Shown piece after piece: positions 35,392 through 52,490 of a stretch of DNA of 64,000 nt (position 1 is the stretch's first letter; each line of letters opens with the position of its first letter). Source of the stretch: Kumtagia sp963820075. GTDB lineage: Bacteria > Pseudomonadota > Alphaproteobacteria > Rhizobiales > Rhizobiaceae. The position numbers and the translations under genes were made by a program. Location of the stretch: positions 744,001 through 808,000 of the forward strand of contig CAWFYS010000006.1 of NCBI GenBank assembly GCA_963820075.1, read 5' to 3'. The notes below the pieces were generated by a model. The model worked only from the letters and a program-made list of their open reading frames with translations, had not been told where the DNA came from and did not search any database.

Positions 35392-38381
35392 GCCCGCGCC
35401 GCGGCAACACCGGCGGCCGCATAGACCGCACCCTTACCGTCCGCTTTACGTTCGACGGCAAGCCGATGACGGGCCATGCGGGCGACACACTTGCCTCCGC
35501 CCTGCTCGCCAGCGGCGTTTCGCTGTTCGGCCGCTCGTTCAAGTATCACCGGCCGCGCGGCTTGCTGTCGGCGGGCGTGGACGAGCCCAACGCGCTGGTG
35601 ACGGTGCTGCGCGGAGAAGTCCGCGAACCGAACATTCCCGCCACGGCGGTCGAAATCCATGACGAGCTCACCGCCGTAAGCCAGAACCGGTTCCCGTCGC
35701 TCGCCTTCGACGTCGGCGCCGCCAACGGGTTTGCCGGAAACATCCTTTCCGCCGGCTTCTACTACAAGACCTTCATGGGGCCGGTGATCGGGCCGCTGAA
35801 GGGCACGCGCTTCTGGATGTTGTGCGAGCATTTCATCCGCCGCGCCGCCGGCCTCGGCCGCGCCGGCCTTGCCGCCGACACCGCCCGCTACGAGCGCATG
35901 AACGCATTCTGCGACGTGCTCGTCGTCGGTTCCGGCCCGGCCGGGATCATGGCCGCCACCGCCGCCGCCGAGACCGGCGCGCAGGTCATCCTGGCCGAAC
36001 TCGATCCGCGCTTCGGCGGCTCGGCCAACTGGTCGGCCGAGACGATCGGCGCCATGCCCGCGGCGGAGTGGGCGGCCGAGGCAATTCGCGACCTCGCGGC
36101 GCGTGACAATGTGCGGCTTCTGCCGCGCACGACCGTGTGGGGCTACTATGACGACAACACGCTTGCCGCATTGGAGCGCGTCGCCGATCACAAGGCCGTT
36201 CCGGCCAGGGGCGAGCCACGCCACCGCCACTGGACCATCCGCGCGAAATCGGTCGTGCTCGCCACGGGCGCGTTCGAGCGCCCGTTCGTTTTCCCGGGCA
36301 ATGATCGCCCCGGCGTCATGCTGGCCTCGGCCGCGCAACGCTACGCCGGCGAGTTCGGCGTGCTGCCCGGGGAAAAGATTGTGCTGTTTTGCAATAATGA
36401 CGGCGCCTACGCCGCGGCCAGAGCGCTGCGCGAGGCGGGTTCAGCCATATCGGCGATCGTCGACGTGCGCGCCGAGGTCTCGGCCGAGGCACACGCCATT
36501 GCCGCCGAGGCGGGGGCCGAGCTCCTCGTTGGCCATGCCGTGGTGGCGACCGAGGGCGGCAAGGCGCTATCCGGGGTCAAGGTCCAGCGCTTCAACCTTC
36601 CCACGCGGCACCTGAGCGGAAGCGCCAAGCATATCGCCGCCGACTGTCTGATCGTGTCGGCCGGCTGGTCGCCAGCGATCCACCTCGCCAGCCAGGCCGG
36701 CGCAACACCGAAATGGGACGACGGCTTGCAAGCCTTCCTGCCGCCGCAGCCGACGCAGGGCTGGGTCGGCGCGGGTGCATTCAACGGCCGTTTCTCCACG
36801 GCCGAAGCGCTCGCCGACGGACTTTCGGCAGGACTGCGCGCCACCGCGGCCAATGCCGGTTCAATTGCTGCGCCGGAGGTCGGCGGCGCCGCGCCATTCT
36901 CGCAGCCCGCGCCGGTTTTCGAAATTCCGGCCAGGGGCAAGGCCTTCGTCGACTTTCAGCACGACGTGACCGCCGAGGACGTGCGTCTGGCGCATCGCGA
37001 GGGATTTGTCTCGGTCGAGCACCTGAAGCGCTACACCACGCTCGGCATGGCGACCGATCAGGGCAAGACCTCCAACGTGGCGGGTCTGGCCATCATGGCC
37101 GAAGCGGCCGGCAAATCGATCCCGGAGGTCGGCGCGACGCGCTTCCGCCCACCATTCGCGCCCGTTTCGATCGGCGCGCTGGCGGCTGAACGCTATGGGG
37201 ACATCAGGCCCGAACGGCTGACGCCCATGCATGACTGGCATGTCGAGCACGGCGCCACAATGTACAGCGCCGGCCTCTGGCATCGCCCGCAGATCTACGG
37301 CAATCCGGGCGAAACGGTCGAGCAGGCCTATGTGCGCGAGGCCCGGGCCGTGCGCGAGGCGGCAGGCATCGTCGATGTCTCCACACTCGGCAAGATCGCC
37401 GTTCAAGGACCCGACGCGGGGGAATTACTCGACCGCGTCTATACGAACATGTTCTCCACGCTCCCCGTGAACAAGGCGCGCTACGGGCTGATGCTGCGCG
37501 AGGATGGGCTCGTCATGGATGACGGCACGACATGGCGGCTCGGCGAGCATGACTTCCTTATGACCACGACGACGGCCAATGCCGGAAAGGTGATGGAGCA
37601 CCTCGAATATTTCCTCGACGTGGTCTGGCCCGATCTCAAGGTGCATGTCACCTCCGTCACCGACCAGTGGGCCGGCGCGGCGATCGGCGGACCCAAAGCG
37701 CGGGAAATCCTTGCCGCATGTGTCACCGGCACGGCAGTGGACAATGCGACCCTGCCCTTCATGGGCATCGCGAGAGGCGAAATCGCCGGCGCGCCGGTGA
37801 TGATCTGCCGCCTGTCCTTCTCAGGCGAGATGGCCTTCGAGGTCTATTGCGGCGCCGGCCACGGCACGCATGTCTGGGAGGCGCTGGCCGAGGCCGGAAG
37901 GCCGTTCGGTCTTGTTCCTTACGGCCTGGAGGCGCTGGGCACGCTGCGAATCGAGAAGGGCCACGTCACCGGCGCCGAGATCGATGGACGCACCACGGCG
38001 CGCGACCTGCATCTCGGCTGGATGCTGTCGAAGAAAAAGCCGTTCATCGGCTCGGCAATGATGAACCGCGAAGGGCTGATCGCGGAAGACCGCCTCAGCC
38101 TGGTCGGCCTCGTCTCCCTCGACAATCGCCCGCTCAACGGCGGGGCGCATGTCGTCGATCGGCTCGACGAGGAGAATCCGCGCCACTCGCTCGGCCATCT
38201 GACCGCCGCCTGCTATTCGCCGGCGCTCGGCAAGCACATCGCGCTGGCGCTGATTCGCGACGGCACTTCGCGGCACGGCACCCGCGCCTATATCTCCGAC
38301 CCCCTGCGAAAGCGCTTCGGACCGGTCGAAATCGTCAGCCATCACTTCTTCGATCCCGAAGGGAGCCGCATGCATGGTTGA
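35388..38381 (+). CDS. soxA: Sarcosine oxidase subunit alpha
   Basis: 997 residues. N-terminal domain with SLFGRSFKYHRPRGLLSAGV, then a NAD(+)-binding Rossmann motif (VLVVGSGPAGIMAATAAAET), a Cys-containing linker region, and a C-terminal GcvT-type folate domain (PEVGATRFRPPFAPVS to VHVTSVTDQWAGAAIGGPKA and beyond). SoxA holds NAD(+) and the THF site that takes up formaldehyde as methylene-THF. Overlap with soxD by 4 nt and with soxG by 8 nt shows a translationally coupled operon. Confidence 0.95.
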   Translation: MSPRRGNTGGRIDRTLTVRFTFDGKPMTGHAGDTLASALLASGVSLFGRSFKYHRPRGLLSAGVDEPNALVTVLRGEVREPNIPATAVEIHDELTAVSQNRFPSLAFDVGAANGFAGNILSAGFYYKTFMGPVIGPLKGTRFWMLCEHFIRRAAGLGRAGLAADTARYERMNAFCDVLVVGSGPAGIMAATAAAETGAQVILAELDPRFGGSANWSAETIGAMPAAEWAAEAIRDLAARDNVRLLPRTTVWGYYDDNTLAALERVADHKAVPARGEPRHRHWTIRAKSVVLATGAFERPFVFPGNDRPGVMLASAAQRYAGEFGVLPGEKIVLFCNNDGAYAAARALREAGSAISAIVDVRAEVSAEAHAIAAEAGAELLVGHAVVATEGGKALSGVKVQRFNLPTRHLSGSAKHIAADCLIVSAGWSPAIHLASQAGATPKWDDGLQAFLPPQPTQGWVGAGAFNGRFSTAEALADGLSAGLRATAANAGSIAAPEVGGAAPFSQPAPVFEIPARGKAFVDFQHDVTAEDVRLAHREGFVSVEHLKRYTTLGMATDQGKTSNVAGLAIMAEAAGKSIPEVGATRFRPPFAPVSIGALAAERYGDIRPERLTPMHDWHVEHGATMYSAGLWHRPQIYGNPGETVEQAYVREARAVREAAGIVDVSTLGKIAVQGPDAGELLDRVYTNMFSTLPVNKARYGLMLREDGLVMDDGTTWRLGEHDFLMTTTTANAGKVMEHLEYFLDVVWPDLKVHVTSVTDQWAGAAIGGPKAREILAACVTGTAVDNATLPFMGIARGEIAGAPVMICRLSFSGEMAFEVYCGAGHGTHVWEALAEAGRPFGLVPYGLEALGTLRIEKGHVTGAEIDGRTTARDLHLGWMLSKKKPFIGSAMMNREGLIAEDRLSLVGLVSLDNRPLNGGAHVVDRLDEENPRHSLGHLTAACYSPALGKHIALALIRDGTSRHGTRAYISDPLRKRFGPVEIVSHHFFDPEGSRMHG

Positions 38382-38961
38382 CATGGTTTCGCCCTTGCAG
38401 CCGGTCTGGCGCCCGGGCGCCCACGGCAATCCCGCCAATGGCGTCGGCGTGGTGCTGTCCGAGACCCAGCCCCTTTCGATCGTCCAGGTCGGCGCCTGGC
38501 CCGGCGAGGAAAGCGCGATCATTGCAGCGATCCGGCATGTCACCCGCCTGCCCTTGCCCGACGGTGCCGGCGGCGGCGCGTCAAACGGCGGAAAGGCCGT
38601 GTTCGGTATAGCGCCCGGCAAGTTTCTGGCCGTGGACGAGCAGGAAGGCCTGGCTGTCGTTCTTCTTAAGGAGATCCCGATAACCATCGGAACCGTCGTC
38701 GATCTTTCGCACGGGCGAACTGCAATAAGCGTCGCCGGACCGAGGGCGGAGTGGGTGCTCGGCAAATTCTTCGCGGTCGATTTCTCGCTGACGGCCCTGC
38801 CCATCGGCTCGGGCGTCTCGACCAGGCACCACGATATTTTCGCGCAGATCCAGCGTACGGGGCGCGATCGTTTCGACCTTTATGTTTTCCGCTCCTTCGC
38901 GCGCAGCTTCTGGACGGCGCTATGCCATGCCAGCGAGGAAGTCGGCTACGAAGTGCGGTAG
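38374..38961 (+). CDS. soxG: Sarcosine oxidase subunit gamma
   Basis: 195 residues with TVVDLSHGRTAISVAGPRAE, then WVLGKFFAVDFS and the C-terminal RFDLYVFRSFARSFWTALCH signature. Last gene of soxBDAG; the start overlaps soxA by 8 nt. SoxG stabilises the folate-binding part of the complex. Confidence 0.93.
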   Translation: MVDMVSPLQPVWRPGAHGNPANGVGVVLSETQPLSIVQVGAWPGEESAIIAAIRHVTRLPLPDGAGGGASNGGKAVFGIAPGKFLAVDEQEGLAVVLLKEIPITIGTVVDLSHGRTAISVAGPRAEWVLGKFFAVDFSLTALPIGSGVSTRHHDIFAQIQRTGRDRFDLYVFRSFARSFWTALCHASEEVGYEVR

Positions 38962-39020
38962 CGGATCGGCGGTCAGCTTCCGCACTGGATTTCGACGCGG
39001 CGATCTGCAAGATTTACGGC

Positions 39021-39636
39021 ATGAGTCCATCCTCGAAAACTCCGCCATCCGGCGCCGTCAATGAGATCGCCACCGTTCGCATCGAGTTGCGCGATACCGA
39101 TCCCGTAATCTGGCGCGAGGTCGAGGTCCCGACTTCGATCACGCTGGCAGGTTCTGCATGACATTATCCAGGCCGCCATGGGCTGGGACGACTCTCATTT
39201 ATGGGAGTTCATGATCGACAAGCAGCGATACGGTGTGCCGATGGACGAGGACTGGGAAACCGCGCCGCGCAAGCCGGCAAGCAAGGTGCGCCTAAGCGAG
39301 GTGCTAAGGCCGCGCAAGACAACGATCGACTACATCTACGACTTCGGCGACTCTTGGGAGCATCGGCTCACCGTCAGCCGTGTTCGCGCCGGAGACGCCG
39401 ACATTACCTACCCGCGCTACGTCGGCGGCGAGCGGAACGCGCCGCCCGAGGACTGCGGCGGCACCCCGGGTTTCTACGACATGCTCGACGCCCTTTCCGA
39501 CCCGCAGCATCCGAACCACGCGGATATCAAGGAATGGGCCGAAGACTACGACCCCGACGCCGTGGACGAAAAGGCGATCAGGACAGCGCTGGATCGCATC
39601 GCTCAACGCCGGAAAACCCGAAAGCGCTCGCTATAG
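39021..39636 (+). pseudogene. Plasmid pRiA4b ORF-3 family protein, frameshifted
   Basis: The first frame reads ATVRIELRDTDPVIWREVEV and PTSITLA; the next frame over continues LHDIIQAAMGWDDSHLWEF, then TTIDYIYDFGDSWEHRLTVS and DYDPDAVDEKAI, the pRiA4b ORF-3 family hallmarks. One extra base at about 39147-39153 separates them. Apart from that break the gene is complete (about 204 codons). Function unknown; the family is widespread. Its 3' end overlaps the alcohol dehydrogenase gene by 6 nt. Confidence 0.8.
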
Positions 39637-40650
39637 CCCTGTCGTTATCACCATCCGGAACCGGGCTGCGCCGCTCATCATCCGTTCATAGGCTTCGGCT
39701 GCCTGCTCGAGCGGCATCGTTTCGATCATGGGCCGAATGTTGGCGAGCGCGCTGAAGGCAAGCGTGTCCTCGGAATCAATCGAGGTTCCCGACGGCCATC
39801 CCTGTATTGCCCGATGACCGGTGATCAGCAGCAGGGGCGATACTTCGATTGCGTCCGCCGACGCACCGACGACAATCATCCTGCCGCCGACGGCGAGGCC
39901 GCCAAGTGCCGCGCTCATCGCCTGCGCGTTGGTCACAGTGGAGAGGATCACGCGGGCGCCGCCCAGCCTGCCGAGTTCGGCGGCGACGTCCTGGGTGGTG
40001 CTGTCGATATAGTGATGAGCGCCGAGATCATGCGCCAGCGCGCCCTTGTCCGCGCCACGGGCGATGGCGACAGTGCGGCAGCCCATCCTTGCTGCGAACT
40101 GCACGCCAAGATGGCCGAGACCGCCGATGCCGAGCACCGCGACGGTATCTCCCGCCCGCACGCCGCTGTTGCGGAGCGCATTGTAGGTCGTGATGCCGGC
40201 GCAAAGCAGCGGTGCCGCCTCGGCGGCCTGCAGGTCATCCGGGATCGCGGCCAGCGCCTCGAACGGCGCGATCATGTATTCGGCATAGCCGCCATCATAC
40301 GATATGCCGGGAACCTTGCCGTTCGCGCAGGTGATGAAATCGCCGCGGCGGCAGGATTGGCAATGGCCGCAATGGCCGCCGTGCCAGCCGACGCCGACCC
40401 GCCGCCCCGCCGTCCAATTGGGCACGCGCTCGCCGACCGCGTCGATCACGCCGACGACTTCATGTCCCGGCACGCGCGGATATTCGATTCCCGGGAACAG
40501 CCCTTCCTTGGTGAAGACATCGCTGTGGCAGACGCCGCATGCCTGCACCTTGATCAGGACCTGCCCCGCTTGCGGGACGGGAATCTCGCGTTCGACCAGT
40601 TCAAAAGGCCCGCCGGCATTCTTCACTTGAACGGCACGCATGCGTGGCAT
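39631..40650 (-). CDS. Zinc-dependent alcohol dehydrogenase
   Basis: 339 residues. Catalytic zinc ligands CGVCHSD and GHE (VPGHEVVG), structural zinc Cys in CGHCQSCRRGDFITC, and an NAD(P) loop VLGIGGLGHLGVQFA mark a medium-chain ADH. The fold resembles the AdhA/ethanol-active subgroup, but substrate is not assigned. The start at 40650 has GAGGAGG at a good distance; an upstream ATG is possible. Confidence 0.9.
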   Translation of the reverse strand: MPRMRAVQVKNAGGPFELVEREIPVPQAGQVLIKVQACGVCHSDVFTKEGLFPGIEYPRVPGHEVVGVIDAVGERVPNWTAGRRVGVGWHGGHCGHCQSCRRGDFITCANGKVPGISYDGGYAEYMIAPFEALAAIPDDLQAAEAAPLLCAGITTYNALRNSGVRAGDTVAVLGIGGLGHLGVQFAARMGCRTVAIARGADKGALAHDLGAHHYIDSTTQDVAAELGRLGGARVILSTVTNAQAMSAALGGLAVGGRMIVVGASADAIEVSPLLLITGHRAIQGWPSGTSIDSEDTLAFSALANIRPMIETMPLEQAAEAYERMMSGAARFRMVITTGL

Positions 40651-40773
40651 CGGGGCCTCCTCGGGTTGTTGGGACATCGACAAAGCGCTGGGTCAAGTTT
40701 AGGCGTCGTTGCCGCAAATTGAAGCCCCCCGGGCGGTCGCCTTGAATAATTTTACCCGCTCGACCTGACCACT

Positions 40774-40981
40774 CACGGCCCTGAATCCGGGCTAACGAAA
40801 AGTGAAAGTCCCCCTCTCCGGCCGCTTCGGGGCCACCTCTCCCCCGCTCACCGCGGGGGCGAGGATAGGCGCCAAGCGTGCCACCGCTTATCCTAGCCCT
40901 CACGAAGTGGGGGAGAGGTGGCCGCGAAGCGGCCGGAGAGGGGGTCGAATGCGATCCCGTTAACCTGAGTTCAGGGCCGTG
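40774..40981. mobile_element. MITE-like palindromic element with 10-bp target duplication
   Basis: The ends CACGGCCCTGAA (40774-40785) and TTCAGGGCCGTG (40970-40981) are exact inverted repeats, extended imperfectly to about 24 bp. The same 10 bp, CCTGACCACT, immediately flanks both sides (40764-40773 and 40982-40991). Inside, 40810-40845 and 40909-40944 form a 36-bp inverted repeat with one mismatch. It has no coding capacity. It lies between the alcohol dehydrogenase start and the end of rpoC. Confidence 0.75.
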
Positions 40982-41011
40982 CCTGACCACTGTGAATCGC
41001 TTGAAGTAGAA

Positions 41012-41047
41012 ATGCCGAAGGCCGCCGGATTTCCGCCCGGCGGCCTT
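41012..41047 (-). terminator. Hairpin terminator after rpoC
   Basis: On the minus strand AAGGCCGCCGG and CCGGCGGCCTT (41037-41047 and 41018-41028) form an 11-bp perfect stem with an 8-nt loop about 26 nt after the rpoC stop. The downstream T-run is short (CATTTC). Confidence 0.65.
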
Positions 41048-41072
41048 GCTGGCTGTTTGCCGACCGCCCCGA

Positions 41073-45269
<4,197 letters not shown>

Positions 45270-45339
45270 GCCGTTCTCCTTTTCGGGCATCGCCGCCGAC
45301 GCCCATTTCTAAATTCCTGAACGCTTCGCGGCGCCCCTT

Positions 45340-45521
45340 CACCCCTCATCCGTCTCGGCTTCGCCTCGACACCTTCTCCCACAAGGGGAGAAGGGGGAGC
45401 CTGGCCTCGCCGGGTCTGCCAATCTCCGATGCCGGAGACTGGCCAGGGCTAAAGGCGCCCGCTCGACCTTCTCCCCTTGTCGGAGAAGGTGGCCGAGCGA
45501 AGCGAGGTCGGATGAGGGGTG
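45340..45521. repeat. Palindromic repeat between rpoB and rpoC
   Basis: Arms 45340-45394 and 45467-45521 are 55-bp imperfect inverted repeats (CACCCCTCATCCG... and its inverse, with CCTTCTCC). It sits in the 276-bp spacer between rpoB and rpoC, a spacer that is usually short and transcribed through, so it must fold in the essential message. Confidence 0.75.
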
Positions 45522-45545
45522 CGCCCGGCGCCCCTCACCCCATTG

Positions 45546-49680
<4,135 letters not shown>

Positions 49681-49878
49681 CGTCGCTCCTTGCTCGCTTG
49701 GGGCGGACCTGCCGGCCTGCCTTGCATATACGTGACCAGGCAATGCCCCGATCAGTCCTGAAACGGGTGAAAACCCGTTTCCTGAAAGCCGCGCGGGGCC
49801 TTCAGGAAAGAGGTTTTCGAACGTATGTCTTGTTTACGGGAACCGGCGGACGCGTCAGCGCCCGCCGGCACCCAGCAC

Positions 49879-50256
49879 TTACTTCAGCTCGACCTTGGCG
49901 CCGGCAGCTTCGAGCTGCGCCTTGATCTTGTCGGCGTCGGCCTTGTTGGCGCCTTCCTTGACCGGCTTCGGAGCGCCCTCGACCAGGTCCTTGGCTTCCT
50001 TGAGGCCAAGGCCGGTGATCGCGCGCACTTCCTTGATGACGTTGATCTTCTGGGCGCCGGCCTCAAGGAGAACCACGTCGAATTCGGTCTTCTCTTCGAC
50101 CGGGGCGGCAGCGACAGCGGCGCCACCGGCGGCGGCGGCCGCTACCGGAGCGGCGGCGGAAACGCCCCACTTTTCTTCGAGCAGCTTCGACAGCTCAGCG
50201 GCCTCGAGAACGGTCAGGGTCGAGAGGTCGTCTACGATTTTGGCGAGATCAGCCAT
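49879..50256 (-). CDS. rplL: 50S ribosomal protein L7/L12
   Basis: 125 residues with an N-terminal dimerisation helix region, an Ala/Pro/Val hinge (about 33-55) and the C-terminal domain EKTEFDVVLLEAGAQKINVI and ITGLGLKEAKDLVEGAPKPV that recruits translation factors. It follows rplJ by 54 nt. Confidence 0.97.
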   Translation of the reverse strand: MADLAKIVDDLSTLTVLEAAELSKLLEEKWGVSAAAPVAAAAAGGAAVAAAPVEEKTEFDVVLLEAGAQKINVIKEVRAITGLGLKEAKDLVEGAPKPVKEGANKADADKIKAQLEAAGAKVELK

Positions 50257-50310
50257 TTTTCAGTTCCTTTTGAAAGTTCGAACAAGTGTTGGTGATAGCG
50301 AGGAACGGCC

Positions 50311-50829
50311 TCACGCCGCTTCGTCCTTCCGGGCATAGGCGCCGATGACGCGCGCGACCGAAGCCGCGGGCGCATTGACGACCTGGGCGATCCGCGTAGC
50401 CGGAGTGGCGATCATGCCAACCAGCCTGGCGCGCAGCTCGTCGAGCGAGGGCAGCGTGGCCAGAGCCTTAACGCCGTCCGCGTTGAGAGCGGTCCTTCCC
50501 ATCGCGCCGCCGAGAATGATCAGCTTGTCATTCCCCTTGGCGAAATCGGAGGCGACCTTCGGTGCCGCAATCGGATCAGCCGAGTAGGCGATCAGCGTCT
50601 GTCCCTTGAACAGATCGATGATGCCCTCGGATTCGGTGCCCTGAAGAGCGATCTTGGCGAGGCGGTTCTTCGCGACTTTGACGGTTCCGCCGGCAGTCCG
50701 CATCTTCCCACGAAGATCGTTCATCTGCGCAACGGTGATACCGGCATAGTGGGCCACGACGACTGAACCGGCGCTCTTGAAAGCGTCGTTCAGGCCCGTG
50801 ACGAGTTCGCGTTTTTCCGCTCTATCCAC
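50311..50829 (-). CDS. rplJ: 50S ribosomal protein L10
   Basis: 172 residues: MDRAEKRELVTGLNDAFKSA, GSVVVAHYAGITVAQMNDLR, and a C-terminal helix that binds L7/L12 dimers. The stalk base protein; in many bacteria it represses its own leader. The 373-bp upstream gap probably holds that leader. Confidence 0.97.
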   Translation of the reverse strand: MDRAEKRELVTGLNDAFKSAGSVVVAHYAGITVAQMNDLRGKMRTAGGTVKVAKNRLAKIALQGTESEGIIDLFKGQTLIAYSADPIAAPKVASDFAKGNDKLIILGGAMGRTALNADGVKALATLPSLDELRARLVGMIATPATRIAQVVNAPAASVARVIGAYARKDEAA

Positions 50830-51202
50830 TGCCTATCTCCAGTTGACCTCCACCCTCGCGGGCTTTGGTCGGTTGCCTTCTGCCGGGCGGGCTTTCCACT
50901 ACTGAATCACCCGAACGGCGCTCGAGGATCCTGCCCCCTTTAGCCAGGCCGGCGGACCGGAAGGTCAGCCGCCACGCGGACAAAAGGCAAACACGGTTCG
51001 AACCTTCCAACGAGGTCGGGTATGACCCCCTTGTCCGGTCGTCACCCGTCTCATGCAGGCCCATGCGAATTAAGGCTGAGCCGCCTGCAATCTCGGACAG
51101 GATAGTCCGGAAGCGTTCTTCTGCTTCCAGTATCCGGGCGGACGTGCCGCCCGGAATTCCTTGGAAGGCCAACGCGCTGGGCGCTGGCCCTACGTTAAAA
51201 CA
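50830..51202 (-). promoter_or_regulatory. Long rplJ leader region between rplA and rplJ
   Basis: 373 bp with no gene. It includes a perfect hairpin CCGGGCGG-(5 nt)-CCGCCCGG (51134-51154), placed soon after the rplA stop, and several smaller pairings. L10-L12 binding leaders sit at this position in other bacteria, so autoregulation or partial termination is plausible. No consensus-matching leader motif was proven. Confidence 0.45.
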
Positions 51203-51901
51203 TCAGCCAGCGCTGAGGCTTGCCAGATCGACCTTGACGCCGGGGCCCATGGTCGAGCTCACCGACATCTTGCGCATGTAGACGCCCTTGGCACCGGACG
51301 GCTTTGCCTTGTTGACGGCATCGGCCAGCGCCCGCACGTTCTCTTCGAGCGCGGCGGTCTCGAACGAGACCTTGCCGACGCCGGCATGCACGATGCCCGC
51401 CTTCTCGACGCGGAACTCGACGGCGCCGCCCTTGGACGCCTTGACGGCGGCAGCCACATCCATGGTCACGGTGCCGACCTTCGGGTTCGGCATCATGCCG
51501 CGCGGGCCGAGCACCTTACCGAGACGACCGACCAGCGGCATCATGTCCGGAGTGGCGATGCAGCGGTCGAATTCGATCGAGCCCTTCTGAACGGTCTCGA
51601 CCAGATCCTCCGCGCCGACGATATCGGCTCCGGCGGCCCTCGCCTCGTCGGCCTTCGCGCCCTTGGCGAAGACGGCGACGCGGACGGTGCGGCCCGTGCC
51701 GTTCGGCAGATTGACGACACCACGGACCATCTGGTCGGCGTGACGCGGATCAACGCCGAGATTCAGCGCAACCTCGACAGTCTCGTCGAACTTGACCTTC
51801 GAACGGTCCTTGAGCATTTTGATCGCCTCGGCGAGCGCATAGGACTTGTTCGGATCGACGCCCTCGCGGGACTTCGCTACGCGTTTTGCAAGCTTTGCCA
51901 T
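51203..51901 (-). CDS. rplA: 50S ribosomal protein L1
   Basis: 232 residues beginning MAKLAKRVAKSREGVDPNKS, with TVEVALNLGVDPRHADQMVR and the conserved GPRGMMPNPKVGTVT. Lies 4 nt after rplK, forming the usual rplKA pair. Confidence 0.97.
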   Translation of the reverse strand: MAKLAKRVAKSREGVDPNKSYALAEAIKMLKDRSKVKFDETVEVALNLGVDPRHADQMVRGVVNLPNGTGRTVRVAVFAKGAKADEARAAGADIVGAEDLVETVQKGSIEFDRCIATPDMMPLVGRLGKVLGPRGMMPNPKVGTVTMDVAAAVKASKGGAVEFRVEKAGIVHAGVGKVSFETAALEENVRALADAVNKAKPSGAKGVYMRKMSVSSTMGPGVKVDLASLSAG

Positions 51902-51905
51902 CGTT

Positions 51906-52334
51906 TCAGCCCACCACTTCCAGGCCCATCGAACGGGCGGAGCCTTCGACCATGCGCATGGCGGCTTCCACGTCGTTGGCGTTGAGATCCTTCATCTTGG
52001 CGGTCGCGATCTCGCGCACCTTGTCGCGGCTGATCTTGCCGACCTTGGTCTTGCCCGGCTCCTTGGAGCCCGAGGTCAGATTGACCGCCTTCTTGAGGAA
52101 GTAGCTCACCGGCGGCGTCTTCATGACGAAGGTGAACGACTTGTCGACGTAGTAGGTGATCACCACCGGAACCGGCGATCCCTTCTCCATCTCCTGCGTC
52201 TGGGCGTTGAACGCCTTGCAGAATTCCATGATGTTGATGCCGCGCTGACCAAGCGCCGGTCCGATCGGCGGCGACGGCGTGGCCGACCCTGCCTTGACCT
52301 GGAGCTTGAGCTGGCCCGCTACCTTCTTAGCCAT
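51906..52334 (-). CDS. rplK: 50S ribosomal protein L11
   Basis: 142 residues with GQLKLQVKAGSATPSPPIGP, LGQRGINIMEFCKAFNAQTQ and KMKDLNANDVEAAMRMVEGS. Forms part of the GTPase-associated centre. The 156-bp gap to nusG may carry a second promoter. Confidence 0.97.
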   Translation of the reverse strand: MAKKVAGQLKLQVKAGSATPSPPIGPALGQRGINIMEFCKAFNAQTQEMEKGSPVPVVITYYVDKSFTFVMKTPPVSYFLKKAVNLTSGSKEPGKTKVGKISRDKVREIATAKMKDLNANDVEAAMRMVEGSARSMGLEVVG

Positions 52335-52490
52335 CTCTTTCCTGCCTCTGTCTCATGCCGGACTGTTCCGGCGGTTTGCAGTCTGGTGGTCCGGATGCCA
52401 CGGCCGGCTAGTGCCGCATTTCCTCCCACCGCCAGGCGAGCGACGTTTCCGCCCTCGCCGCCCCGCCACGTCTTGGCAGGACTTCTCCGG

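Noticed and set aside
38751..39020. Upstream in-frame extension of the pRiA4b ORF-3 family gene
   Set aside because: It overlaps soxG, and family resemblance begins after the ATG at 39021.
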